This document shows positions 1 through 8,683 of a stretch of 64,000 nt of DNA, one piece after another. The notes below the pieces were generated by a model, which was given only the letters and a program-made list of their open reading frames with translations, ran no database searches and was not told where the DNA came from. Within the stretch, counting starts at the first letter, position 1; each line of letters starts with the position of its first letter. The stretch is from Kofleriaceae bacterium. Lineage in GTDB: Bacteria; Myxococcota_A; Polyangia; Haliangiales; Haliangiaceae. The stretch covers positions 1 through 64,000 of the forward strand of contig JANXOP010000168.1 in assembly GCA_025357755.1 (NCBI GenBank). Direction: 5' to 3'. The position numbers and the translations under genes were made by a program.

Positions 1-2
1 CG

Positions 3-161
3 CGCCTGTATCCGATCGAGTGCGCGAACAACGTGATCGATGGCCTCAACGACTTCGATACTAGCGGCTACTTCTACAACGGCTACTTCCGCAACCACTT
101 CGGCAGCGTTCGATCGATCAACGGTCTCGCGCACGTCCTCACCGCGCTCGGAGCAAACTGA
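3..161 (+). CDS. C-terminal fragment of an unidentified protein
   Basis: The window opens inside a reading frame that ends with TGA at 159-161, giving a 52-residue C-terminus ending HVLTALGAN. The stop overlaps the next start by one base (TGATG), so it is probably cotranscribed and translationally coupled with the outer-membrane protein that follows. The visible part is rich in Asn, Gly and aromatic residues (DTSGYFYNGYFRNHF) and contains one Cys. I do not recognise a family from so little sequence; the rest lies upstream of the window. Confidence 0.6.
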   Translation, partial: RLYPIECANNVIDGLNDFDTSGYFYNGYFRNHFGSVRSINGLAHVLTALGAN

Positions 162-1519
162 TGCGTCTCCTCACTGCATCCCTGCTGTTGCTCCCCGCGC
201 TCGCGTACGCCGACAGCAACGAGATCGAGATGCCGCCGGATCACGTCGTGCCGGCGCAGCTCGCGCCGGCAAAAGACACGCCGAAGGTCGTCGCGGCCGA
301 AGATCCAGAGGAACCGAGCGAGCGTGGCAACGTCGCTCCGACGACCGCGCGGATCTCGGACCGGCCAGAGGCCGATGTGTCGGTGACCACGCCGGCGACG
401 ACCGAGCACACCCGACACAAGTGGATCGAGCCGTACGGCGCGATCGCCGGTGGCGTGCGGATGGAGAGCCTGCACCAGGCGCCCGGCCAGACGACCGGCA
501 CGCAGAACCCGACCGTCGCGGTGTCGCGGCTTGGCCTGCGCGGCGGCGTTGGTTCGCACGTCACGTTCGCGAGCGAGTTCGAAGCCTCGCTCGGTGGACC
601 GCTCGGCTACGGAGCTTCGGTGTGGGAAGGGCAGGCCGCGATCGCTGTCCGCGATCAGTTCGTGCGCTACGAAAACTCGGGCTTCGCGTTCGCGGTCGGT
701 CGCATCGACGACCCGGCGAGCTTCGACTATGTCTCCGCGCACGTCGCCGATCTCCTGCTCACCGACGTCTACACGCGTGATCCGCTGCTCTACTCGGGCG
801 CCGATCGCGGCAACGGCTTGTGGTTCAGCTATCAACTGAACGAGCACCTGATGGCGGGGCTCACGCTGCACTCGACGAACCCGACCGGCATCACGGGCAC
901 GCTGATCATCGGCGGCAAGTTGCAGCCATTCGATCGTCCGTTCTACCTGGCGGCCGCGCAGGTCGGTAACAGCCAGAACAACCTGCCCGATCAAAACCTG
1001 CACATCTACTTCGGGTCGCCGTCGCTGACCGCGCACTGGGACCACGTCGACATGAAGGCCGAGGTCCAGGCGTACAGCCTCGACACCCAGGAGGCGACGA
1101 CGGATGACCAGACGATCCGCGGCTACAATTTTCGGCTCGGCGCACGCACGTGGACCGAGACCGCGCTCGGCAAGCTCACGGGCTTCGTGAACCTGTCACG
1201 CAACGAGAACGAGATCCTCGATCCGACGAGCTCGAAGTATCGTCTTCCGGAGCTGTTCAAGTCGTACACGGTGTCGACCGGCCTCGACCTCGATTACGAC
1301 AAGAAGAACGGGGTCGGCTTTCAGTACGCGATGGTCGATACGCGCGAGCCAGATCAACACTCGCGACAGCACTACCTCAACCTCGGCACGACCTACTGGA
1401 TCGAGGACTCGCTCGCGATCGGCGTGCGCGCGGCCGTGCTCGCACAACAGCTCAGCGGCGAAGCGATGACGACCGGCAGCCGATCGTTGTTCATCGATGC
1501 GCGGCTCGTGCTCGACTAG
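161..1519 (+). CDS. Porin-like outer-membrane beta-barrel protein
   Basis: 452 residues. The N-terminus (MRLLTASLLLLPALAYA, then DSN) is a clear Sec signal peptide. Residues about 20-88 are a Pro/Glu-rich, probably disordered linker; the rest alternates polar and hydrophobic residues with many Gly and aromatic positions, as in transmembrane beta-strands (GLWFSYQLNEHLMAGLTL, YNFRLGARTW, GVGFQYAMVD). The last strand ends SLFIDARLVLD without the usual terminal Phe. Most similar in style to phosphate-selective or maltoporin-like single-polypeptide barrels, so a role in outer-membrane passage is inferred, with no substrate visible. The start overlaps the upstream stop; the stop overlaps the convergent gene's stop in a shared CTAG. 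Confidence 0.7.
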   Translation: MRLLTASLLLLPALAYADSNEIEMPPDHVVPAQLAPAKDTPKVVAAEDPEEPSERGNVAPTTARISDRPEADVSVTTPATTEHTRHKWIEPYGAIAGGVRMESLHQAPGQTTGTQNPTVAVSRLGLRGGVGSHVTFASEFEASLGGPLGYGASVWEGQAAIAVRDQFVRYENSGFAFAVGRIDDPASFDYVSAHVADLLLTDVYTRDPLLYSGADRGNGLWFSYQLNEHLMAGLTLHSTNPTGITGTLIIGGKLQPFDRPFYLAAAQVGNSQNNLPDQNLHIYFGSPSLTAHWDHVDMKAEVQAYSLDTQEATTDDQTIRGYNFRLGARTWTETALGKLTGFVNLSRNENEILDPTSSKYRLPELFKSYTVSTGLDLDYDKKNGVGFQYAMVDTREPDQHSRQHYLNLGTTYWIEDSLAIGVRAAVLAQQLSGEAMTTGSRSLFIDARLVLD

Positions 1520-1857
1520 ATGCGACCGAGCAGACCCTGCAAGTGCGGGTCGTTCGCGACGAGGTCGGCCATCATCTCGCGCAGCTCCGCCCGGTCTGCG
1601 GGATCGAGCGCGTCGGTGCCGGCCATCTGATCGACGAGCTTGTCGACCGCTTCACGCGGTGTGAGCTTACCGGCCGCGATCTCCGATGCGATCGCATCGA
1701 GGCTCGGGTCTCCGGTGGCGGCCACACCGGTCGACGTTGTCGACTCGGTGGCGGCGTTCGCCTCCGTCGCGCTCGTTTCATCCGGGCCGTCAGGCGCATC
1801 AGGACCCTGCGGACCCTTTGGTCCGCCAATCCCGCCCGGTCCGCCGATGGTGCTCAT
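1516..1857 (-). CDS. Small protein with Gly-Pro-rich head and acidic helical tail
   Basis: 113 residues, unknown function. Residues 2-25 are a collagen-like Gly/Pro segment (GGPGGIGGPKGPQGPDAPDGPD), followed by an Ala/Thr/Ser linker and a compact, probably helical C-terminal domain of about 60 residues (LDAIASEIAAGKLTPREAV, then ELREMMADLVANDPHLQGLL). That domain looks conserved rather than a chance antisense ORF, and no better gene exists on the other strand here. No signal peptide or membrane segment. Its TAG lies in the same CTAG as the stop of the convergent porin-like gene, so the two 3' ends meet without a gap. Confidence 0.6.
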   Translation of the reverse strand: MSTIGGPGGIGGPKGPQGPDAPDGPDETSATEANAATESTTSTGVAATGDPSLDAIASEIAAGKLTPREAVDKLVDQMAGTDALDPADRAELREMMADLVANDPHLQGLLGRI

Positions 1858-1930
1858 CCTGCTCCTGGAGAATACATGGCGGGGCTATCGACCGCCACGC
1901 GCAGCGGTTGCGTGACATGCTCCGATTGCG

Positions 1931-3427
1931 ATGCGATTCACGACGAGCGCACTGATCTCGCTAGTTTGCGCCTGCGGTGGTGGCAGCCAACGAGGCGCCG
2001 AGGGGCCCCACGCATCGGCCGATGTCGCCGCGTACGCGGCGCTGGCCTACGTGCCGAACCAACCGACCTACCTGGTCACGGCTCACACCGTGCGTGACGC
2101 GCAACGCAGTGTCACCGACACGATCGACTCGTTCGGGATGCTGGTGGGTGAGGGCTCGCGCGAAGCTGGCCAGGCACTCGAAGAGGTGCTCGGAATGGAC
2201 CCGCTGACCGAGCAAGGGCTCGCCAAGCTCGGCGTCGATCCGAAGGGTTCGATCGCGCTGTTCGCGGAGAGTGCGTATCCCACGATCCTCGTGCAGCTCG
2301 CGGCGCCGGAGACCACGCAGTCGTTCTTCTCCGACATCCGGAATCGCATGGCGACCAAGTCGGTCGTGGTCGAGGGTGTCGAGGTCGTCACCGCGCCCTT
2401 TCTGTACGGCGCCGAGGCGAGCTGGGCGCTCGACAAGCAGTGGTTGTGGGTCCATTTCGGCAAGAAGGGCGGCGATCCGAGCGCCGACTGGTTCACCCAC
2501 TCGCACCACGCGACTGGCAGCGCGTGGACGACGGGCTTTGGCTGGGCCAAGCACGCACGCGAGAAGCTGACCAGCGGTGGGCAAGGGACGCCACAAGGTG
2601 AAGGCTTGCTCGGCTTCTTCGATAGTCATGCGCTGCTCGCCCTCGCTCGAGTCGCGGCGCCCGAGCTCGGTGCCTGCCTCGATCGCTTCCAACCGATCGG
2701 CCTGGGCGGCTTCGCGATCGAGGGCGACGGCCATCACGTCGGCGGTCGCCTCGCCTTCGAACTCGGTCCCGCCGCACGGAGCATCGCCGCCGCCGTGTTG
2801 CCTCCGCCTCCTGGCTTCGAGGCCGTCGCGGCAAAGGCGCCGCTCGCTGTTTCTTGGAACCTCGATCTCGGCGCGATCGCGAGCTTCATCGAGCCGTGCG
2901 TCAAGACCGCTGGCGGGAGCACGAGCTTCATCACGAAGTACGGTGTGCGCACGATGCGGCTCGCGGTCCAGACCCTGGACCCGGCAGACAAATCCGGTAG
3001 CGGCGTGATCGCCGCGGATCTCTCCGACAAGACCTTCCTCGCGCAGCTGCTCGATCAGATTCCGAAGCGCTCGTTCTTCGAGAGCGATCACACGTTCGGT
3101 TCGTTCGCGGGGCATCGCATCTCGATTCCCTTCGTCGCGAAGCTCGACTACGTGCTCGACGCTTCGCACGGGTTCGCGGCGATGGGCGATGGTTTGATGG
3201 ACACGCTCGTCATGGGCGCGAGTCCGAGCGCGCCGCCGGTGTTCTCGCTCGATCTGGTCCCCTCGGGGTTCTCCGAAACGGTGTGGAACTTTGTCATCTC
3301 GGCGGTGACGAACGAGTGGTTTGCCAAACGGGCAAGCAGCGCGCTGCAGGGCTGGCAGGACGGCCATATCCGCGTGACGATCGATCGCGATTCACTCGTG
3401 ATCGACGCAGCTGGCAATCGCCGGTAG
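1931..3427 (+). CDS. Exported lipoprotein of unknown function
   Basis: 498 residues. The N-terminus MRFTTSALISLVCACGGGSQ fits a lipoprotein signal with Cys15 as the likely acylation site and a Gly/Ser-rich tether after it. The mature part is globular, with regular strand/helix segments (FGMLVGEGSREAGQALEEVL; KLGVDPKGSIALFAESA) and a beta-rich second half (LAVQTLDPADKSGSGVIAAD). The pattern of a 'model protein' with repeated alpha/beta halves is common among myxobacterial lipoproteins, but I cannot name a family. It stands alone: 73 bases separate it from the divergent small gene and 43 from the ABC transporter genes downstream, which may share its exported role. Confidence 0.65.
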   Translation: MRFTTSALISLVCACGGGSQRGAEGPHASADVAAYAALAYVPNQPTYLVTAHTVRDAQRSVTDTIDSFGMLVGEGSREAGQALEEVLGMDPLTEQGLAKLGVDPKGSIALFAESAYPTILVQLAAPETTQSFFSDIRNRMATKSVVVEGVEVVTAPFLYGAEASWALDKQWLWVHFGKKGGDPSADWFTHSHHATGSAWTTGFGWAKHAREKLTSGGQGTPQGEGLLGFFDSHALLALARVAAPELGACLDRFQPIGLGGFAIEGDGHHVGGRLAFELGPAARSIAAAVLPPPPGFEAVAAKAPLAVSWNLDLGAIASFIEPCVKTAGGSTSFITKYGVRTMRLAVQTLDPADKSGSGVIAADLSDKTFLAQLLDQIPKRSFFESDHTFGSFAGHRISIPFVAKLDYVLDASHGFAAMGDGLMDTLVMGASPSAPPVFSLDLVPSGFSETVWNFVISAVTNEWFAKRASSALQGWQDGHIRVTIDRDSLVIDAAGNRR

Positions 3428-3452
3428 GTCGCCTGTAGTGCCCCCGAGCGTG

Positions 3453-3461
3453 TGGTAGGGT
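3453..3461 (+). promoter_or_regulatory. Extended -10 promoter element for the ABC transporter pair
   Basis: TGG-TAGGGT, an extended -10 (TGn-TAnnnT) ending 9 bases before the GTG start at 3471. No Shine-Dalgarno sequence lies between, so transcription would begin close to the start codon. One of a recurring set in this window. Confidence 0.45.
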
Positions 3462-3470
3462 CCAAACGCC

Positions 3471-4205
3471 GTGGCAGCGAAAGATAGTACCGGCCCCGTC
3501 GTGCGCTTGCGCGACGTCGCCAAGGCATACGGCACCGGCGCCGCCAAGGCGCACGTGCTTCGCGGAGTCAGCTTCGATATCGAGAAGGGCGAGCTGATCG
3601 CCTTGGTCGGTCAATCGGGCTCCGGAAAATCGACGTTACTCAACGTGATCGGCGGGCTCGACAAGCCGGATAGCGGCGAGGTCGAGGTGTTCGGCCTCGA
3701 TACGCAGAAGGCGAACGACGCGCAGCTCGCGCACCTGCGCAACGACAAGATGGGCTTCGTGTTCCAGGCGTTCAACCTGCTCGATCACCTGAACGTCCTG
3801 CGCAACGTCACGCTGCCTGCGGCGTTTCAGAAAGACAACCGCGAGACCGAGGACCGCGGTCGCGAGGCGCTCCGCAAGGTCGGGCTCTCGGACTTCGCGC
3901 ACCGCCGGCCGGGCGAGCTCTCGGGTGGCCAGAAGCAGCGCGTCGCGATCGCGCGCGCGTTGTTCGGTTCACCCTCGCTGCTACTCTGCGACGAGCCGAC
4001 CGGCAGCCTCGATTCGGACACCGGCCGCGAGGTCATCGAATTTCTTCGCGAGCTCAACGCCAAGGATGGCGTCACGCTCCTCATCGTGACGCACGAGCGG
4101 CGGATCTCGAGCGTCGCGAAGCGGGTGATCGCGATGCGCGATGGCCTGATCGTGGAGACCACGGATGAAGCGCTCGCCGACGCACACGCGGCAGGTCCAG
4201 CATGA
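3471..4205 (+). CDS. ABC transporter ATP-binding protein, MacB/LolD type
   Basis: 244 residues. Walker A GQSGSGKST at about residue 47, Q-loop region VFQAFNLLDHLNVL, signature LSGGQKQRVAIARAL, Walker B LLLCDEPTGSLD and an H-loop (IVTHE) are all intact, so it should hydrolyse ATP. The EPTGSLD form is characteristic of the LolD/MacB/FtsE branch, whose members drive mechanotransmission or lipoprotein release rather than substrate pumping through the membrane. It overlaps its permease by ATGA at 4202-4205. In Myxococcus the pil cluster encodes a comparable ABC pair (PilH/PilI), but here the pair is 12 kb from the pilins, so that link is only a possibility. Confidence 0.9.
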   Translation: MAAKDSTGPVVRLRDVAKAYGTGAAKAHVLRGVSFDIEKGELIALVGQSGSGKSTLLNVIGGLDKPDSGEVEVFGLDTQKANDAQLAHLRNDKMGFVFQAFNLLDHLNVLRNVTLPAAFQKDNRETEDRGREALRKVGLSDFAHRRPGELSGGQKQRVAIARALFGSPSLLLCDEPTGSLDSDTGREVIEFLRELNAKDGVTLLIVTHERRISSVAKRVIAMRDGLIVETTDEALADAHAAGPA

Positions 4206-5731
4206 TGCCCGTTAACAAACTCGCTCGGATGGTCGTAGCCAACACGCTGCGCTCGCGCCGGCACTTCATCCTCTCGGCGTTCGGCATCGTGATCGGCATC
4301 GCGACGTTCGTCGTGTTCCTCGCATCGACCGAGCAGGTCGGCACCGTGCTCGAGAAGATCTTCCCGCTCGAGCAGGTCTCGGTCGTGGCACCCCGCGCGT
4401 CGCTTGCCGGTATGGATGTCTCGAAGCGGCTCGACGACACGATCGTCAAGACGATCCTCGCGCGCCCGGAAGTGAAGTCGGCGCTGCCGCGCATGACGCT
4501 GTCGTTTCCCGCCGCCGGTCGCGGCGACTTCGAGGGCAACGACCTCAAGTTCGAGGTCGGCGGCTTTGCTGACGGCATCCAGCCCGATGTCGTCGATGAC
4601 GATGCACGGACCAAGGAGCTGTTCCGCGACTGGGACGCCGATCCGAGCGACACCAAGCATCACGTCGCGTGCGAGTACACGCCGCCCGGTAAAGACGGCG
4701 ACATCATCCAATCGCCGCGCAGCAAGCCGAAGAACTACAAGCCGCCCGAGCCCAAGCCGCTCGTCCCGGGGGGCCCGCCCGTCGAGGTCGAGCCGGAGTT
4801 CTTCAATACCTGCCCCGACTCGGACCGCTACTACTGCGATGACAGCGATCACATGTGTCACCACCGCGTGCCCATCGTGATGTCGCCGACGATGATCGAG
4901 CTCTACAATGGCCAGTTCGCGAAGTCGCATGGCCTGCCGATCGCCGACCAAGACTTCGTGAAGTTCGTGACCCAGCGCGGTGGTCTCAACGCGATGCGGT
5001 TCTCGATCGGCCTCGGCTCGACCACGGTCGCCGGCTCGAACACCAACATCAAGCACAAGCCCCGCCGCGTCGAGGGGGTGCTGGTCGGCATCAGCAACAA
5101 GGCGATGCCGATCGGCATGACGATGCCCATCGGCTACGTCCAGCGCTGGAACCGCGAGTTCCAGGGCGACGAAGCGGCCTCGACCTACTCGTCGATCATC
5201 GTCACCTTGAAGGACAAGCAGTCGATCGCGGTGTTCTCGCAGTGGCTGCAGGACAAGCTCGACCTCCGGCTCGACGACTCGCTCGGCGAGAAGTTTGCGA
5301 CCGTGTTGTTCGTGATCCGGCTGGTCCTGGTGCTGATCTCCTTGGTGATCATCGGGATCAGCGCCATCAATATCGCCCACAACTTTTTCATGCAGGTCAC
5401 GGAGCGCCGCCGCGAGCTGGGCCTCCTCCGGGCAGTCGGCGCGACCCAGCAGGACGTCCGGCTCGTGGTGCTCGGCGAGGCCGGCCTGATCGGCCTGATC
5501 GGCGGCGTCCTGGGCGTCTTGTTCGGGCTCCTCCTGGCCGCGGCCGTGGACTACGCCTCGAACCACTACCTCCCACGATTCCCATACAAACCGACCACTT
5601 GGTTCCACTTTAGCTGGTGGATCTGGGTCGGTGGCCTGGTCTGCTCGACCGGCTTTGCGGTGATCGGCGGCTACTTACCAGCGCGCCGGGCCTCGAAGAT
5701 GGAACCCGCCCAGGCCCTGACTCAAAACTAA
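4202..5731 (+). CDS. ABC transporter permease, MacB/FtsX-like
   Basis: 509 residues. One N-terminal membrane helix (HFILSAFGIVIGIATFVVFL), a large periplasmic domain of about 330 residues with four Cys (CEYTP, NTCPD, YYCDD, HMCHH), then three C-terminal helices: VLFVIRLVLVLISLVIIGIS, LIGLIGGVLGVLFGLLLAAA and a third near WIWVGGLVCSTGFAVIG. The ELGLLRAVGATQQDV motif just after the second helix is the conserved FtsX/MacB coupling segment. Translationally coupled to the ATPase upstream. The periplasmic domain is MacB-like in placement but contains a Pro/Lys-rich, Cys-containing insertion around residues 155-225 that is unusual; substrate unknown. Confidence 0.85.
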   Translation: MMPVNKLARMVVANTLRSRRHFILSAFGIVIGIATFVVFLASTEQVGTVLEKIFPLEQVSVVAPRASLAGMDVSKRLDDTIVKTILARPEVKSALPRMTLSFPAAGRGDFEGNDLKFEVGGFADGIQPDVVDDDARTKELFRDWDADPSDTKHHVACEYTPPGKDGDIIQSPRSKPKNYKPPEPKPLVPGGPPVEVEPEFFNTCPDSDRYYCDDSDHMCHHRVPIVMSPTMIELYNGQFAKSHGLPIADQDFVKFVTQRGGLNAMRFSIGLGSTTVAGSNTNIKHKPRRVEGVLVGISNKAMPIGMTMPIGYVQRWNREFQGDEAASTYSSIIVTLKDKQSIAVFSQWLQDKLDLRLDDSLGEKFATVLFVIRLVLVLISLVIIGISAINIAHNFFMQVTERRRELGLLRAVGATQQDVRLVVLGEAGLIGLIGGVLGVLFGLLLAAAVDYASNHYLPRFPYKPTTWFHFSWWIWVGGLVCSTGFAVIGGYLPARRASKMEPAQALTQN

Positions 5732-5863
5732 GTCTGGAACTGGTGCGATCTCTACGGTAATCCCGAGCGTGGTGGGTGACCCAAACGGCTGTGGCCGAGA
5801 GATTCGTTTTGAAGTAGGGTCCGTCCCCAAAGCGACCGGCCTCCGCCGCGTCGAACTACAACC

Positions 5864-8680
5864 GTGAAGAAGCCGGCACCGTTCGGAAAGTACTACCTGC
5901 TCGAGCGGATCAACGTCGGCGGCATGGCCGAGGTGTTCCGCGCGAAGGCCTTCGGCGTCGAGGGCTTCGAGCGCTTGGTCGCGGTCAAACGCATCCTGCC
6001 GAACATCGCGGAGGACAAAGAGTTCATCCGCATGTTCATCGAGGAGGCGAAGCTCGCGGTTCAACTGAACCACGCGAACATCGCCCAGATCTTCGATCTC
6101 GGCGTCGTCGACGGGGCGTACTACATCGCGCTCGAGCACATCCACGGCCGCGATCTGCGCGGCATGTTCGATCGGTGCCGCCAGCTCGGCGAGCCGATGC
6201 CGGTCGCGCAGGCGTGCTTCGTCGTGATGAAGCTCTGCGAGGGCCTCGATTACGCGCACAACAAGCGCGATCAATCCGGCCGCGAGCTCCACCTCGTCCA
6301 TCGCGATGTCTCGCCGCAGAACGTGCTCGTCTCGTTCGAGGGCGAGGTCAAGGTCATCGATTTCGGCATCGCGAAGGCGGCCGGCAAAGGGTCCAAGACC
6401 CAGGCCGGCATCCTCAAGGGCAAGTTCGGCTACATGTCGCCGGAGCAGGTCCGCGGCATTCCGATCGATCGCCGGAGCGACGTGTTCTCGTGCGGCATCG
6501 TCCTGTACGAGCTGCTCACGGGCGAGCGCTTGTTCGTGGGCGAGAGCGACTTCTCGACGCTGGAGAAGGTTCGTAACGTCGAGATCCTGCCGCCGTCCAC
6601 GTACAACCGCCGGATCCCCGACGAGCTCGAGCGCATCGTGCTCAAGGCGCTCGCGAAGGATCCCGAGGAGCGTTACCAGAACGCGATCGATCTCCACGAC
6701 GAGCTCCAGGCCTTCGTCTACACCGCGGGCGAGTTCTACTCGCGCAAGGACCTCGCGGGATGGATGAAGAAGACCTTCGGTCGCGAGATCGAAGAAGAGA
6801 CCGCGAAGCTCGAGAGCTATCGCCAGTTGAAGGCGCCCCTCGATACTCAACCAGGTCCGGCGGTCTCGCGCACCGCCACGGGATCGAAGCCGCCGGCGAT
6901 GCCAGGTGCACAACGCCGATCGACCCAGGGCATGGCCGCCGTCAGCGGTACCAAGCCACCACCGCCGCCGAGCTCGGGACGGATGTCGGCGCAGATGCCA
7001 GCAGTCTCGTCGCAGCAAGCGATCACCGCGCCGACCGGTAAGGTCGGCAGGCGCGAAGCAGATCCCGATGGCCTCGCGTGGGATGACGACGAGCTCGAGA
7101 CCCAGATCTACGACAACCCCGAGGACGATCCGAAGAATCAGCAGCGCGCGGCGAAGCCGACGAGCAAGCAGATTCCGCTCGCGGCTCCGCCTTCGACACC
7201 CGCGCCCGAGATGCTCTCGGCCTCACCGTCTCCCGCGGCGACCATGCAGGGCGTCGGGGGGCCGGATCTGTCGTCCCTCGTCTCGACCGTCAAGGGCTGG
7301 GAGGGCGGACCGGCTCCGCATCTCGGGATGCCGGGCTCGAACGGCCACCCCACGCAACCGCCGTTCGCGAATGGCTCGGGCAAGGGCCCATCGCCTGCCG
7401 CGCCATTCTCCGAGACGTTGTCGCCGTACGCGGCCCCGATTCCGAGCATCCCGCAGCCGCGCGAGACCGCCGCCCCGACGCGCCTCGTCTCGCACGGCGA
7501 GTCGGTCTTCGATCCGATGGCTTCGTTCGGTCAGGGCATGCTCGCGCGCAAGCATCGCGGCGCCGATAAGAATAAGAAGATGATGTACCTCGCCGTCGGT
7601 GGCGCGGTCGCCGCGGTGCTGCTCGTCGTCGTGATCATCTCGCTCACCGGCGGCAAGAAGCCGGCGACCAGCGCGACGCCAGGCAGCGGCTCGGCCGAGT
7701 CCACCGCGCCGGTCGTCGCGGGCGATCAGAACACCGGCTTCGATCTCTACGTCCTGCCGGGCGGTGTGACCACGTGGCGGCTCGATGGCGAGTCGCGCAC
7801 CGACAAGCTGCCGTCGCGGATTCGCGGCATCTCGCCGGGCTCGCACCAGGTCTCGATCGATGCGCCCCCGGGCTTCATGAGCCAGAACATGCCGATCACC
7901 GTCGATCTGGGGAAGAGCCAGAAGATCGAGATCGCGCTCAAGCCGATCGAAGGCATCAACGGTGCTTTCGAATCGAGTCCGCCGGGCGCCACCGTCTCCT
8001 TGATCATCGATGGTAAGCGCGAACCGCTCGGCACCAGCCCCGCGAAGTCGCCGCTCGATCCTCGCAAGACCTATCAGGTGCTGTTCGAGAAGGCCGGCTA
8101 CGTCTCGGTCAACCGCCCGATCGTCTTCACCGGCTCGCTCGACGAGAAGATCGTCGTCAACCTCGAGAAGGCCGGCGGCGCCACGGTCGCCGAGGCCGGC
8201 TCGGCAGCGCCGAACGCAGGTGCCGGTAGTGCGGCGGTCCACGCGCCGCTTCCACCACCGGTGCAGCATCCCGTCGTCGTCCAGCACCCGGTCGGTCCCG
8301 TCACCCACCCGAACAACAACGGTGGCGGCGAGCACATCGCGAACGGTGGCGGCACGCCGCTGCCCAACAGCGACAACAAGCCTGACAAGACCGGTGGTGG
8401 CGAGAAGCCCGACAAGTCGAATAGCGATGGTGGCGACAAGCCAGCCGCAGGCGGGCAGGGCACGTTGCTCGTCGGCTCGAAGCCGCCGTGCGACATCTTC
8501 ATCGACGGCAGCTCGACCGGGCTGCACACGCCCGCCAAGGACATCAAGCTCCCCGCTGGTAAGCACAAAGTTACGCTCGTGAACAACGAGTTCGGAATCC
8601 GCGAGACCTTCACCGTCGACATCAAGGCAGATGCGATCGAGAAGGCCATCAAAGACTACTCCGACAAGATCACGAAGTAG
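5864..8680 (+). CDS. Membrane-anchored Ser/Thr protein kinase with PEGA-like C-terminus
   Basis: 938 residues. Kinase domain at about 8-280: glycine loop NVGGMAEVF, catalytic Lys in VAVKRIL, catalytic loop HRDVSPQNVLV, DFG (KVIDFGIAKA) and GYMSPEQVRG, so it should be active. Residues about 330-560 are a Pro/Ala/Ser-rich cytoplasmic linker. A single membrane helix lies near 571-595 (AVAAVLLVVVIISL). The extracytoplasmic part contains PEGA-like repeats (ESSPPGATVSLIIDGK; CDIFIDGSSTGLHTP) separated by low-complexity Gly/Asn/Lys stretches. This is the standard Pkn architecture of myxobacteria, with an envelope sensor and cytoplasmic kinase. Start is GTG at 5864. The 132 bases upstream hold no recognisable site beyond a TAGGGT at 5815. 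Confidence 0.92.
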   Translation: MKKPAPFGKYYLLERINVGGMAEVFRAKAFGVEGFERLVAVKRILPNIAEDKEFIRMFIEEAKLAVQLNHANIAQIFDLGVVDGAYYIALEHIHGRDLRGMFDRCRQLGEPMPVAQACFVVMKLCEGLDYAHNKRDQSGRELHLVHRDVSPQNVLVSFEGEVKVIDFGIAKAAGKGSKTQAGILKGKFGYMSPEQVRGIPIDRRSDVFSCGIVLYELLTGERLFVGESDFSTLEKVRNVEILPPSTYNRRIPDELERIVLKALAKDPEERYQNAIDLHDELQAFVYTAGEFYSRKDLAGWMKKTFGREIEEETAKLESYRQLKAPLDTQPGPAVSRTATGSKPPAMPGAQRRSTQGMAAVSGTKPPPPPSSGRMSAQMPAVSSQQAITAPTGKVGRREADPDGLAWDDDELETQIYDNPEDDPKNQQRAAKPTSKQIPLAAPPSTPAPEMLSASPSPAATMQGVGGPDLSSLVSTVKGWEGGPAPHLGMPGSNGHPTQPPFANGSGKGPSPAAPFSETLSPYAAPIPSIPQPRETAAPTRLVSHGESVFDPMASFGQGMLARKHRGADKNKKMMYLAVGGAVAAVLLVVVIISLTGGKKPATSATPGSGSAESTAPVVAGDQNTGFDLYVLPGGVTTWRLDGESRTDKLPSRIRGISPGSHQVSIDAPPGFMSQNMPITVDLGKSQKIEIALKPIEGINGAFESSPPGATVSLIIDGKREPLGTSPAKSPLDPRKTYQVLFEKAGYVSVNRPIVFTGSLDEKIVVNLEKAGGATVAEAGSAAPNAGAGSAAVHAPLPPPVQHPVVVQHPVGPVTHPNNNGGGEHIANGGGTPLPNSDNKPDKTGGGEKPDKSNSDGGDKPAAGGQGTLLVGSKPPCDIFIDGSSTGLHTPAKDIKLPAGKHKVTLVNNEFGIRETFTVDIKADAIEKAIKDYSDKITK

Positions 8681-8683
8681 GCG

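Noticed and set aside
1961-3367. 468-residue minus-strand frame
   Set aside because: Mirror of the lipoprotein gene, Arg/Glu-rich with no recognisable fold.
3827-5608. 593-residue open frame on the minus strand
   Set aside because: Antisense to the ABC ATPase and permease; Asp/His/Arg-rich low-complexity composition typical of GC-rich shadows, no domain motif.
5815-5830. TAGGGTCCGTCCCC resembling both the ABC promoter and the end of the 75-bp repeat
   Set aside because: Only about 9 bases match the repeat end and no partner copy lies 61 bases away; the distance to the kinase start does not fit the leaderless pattern.
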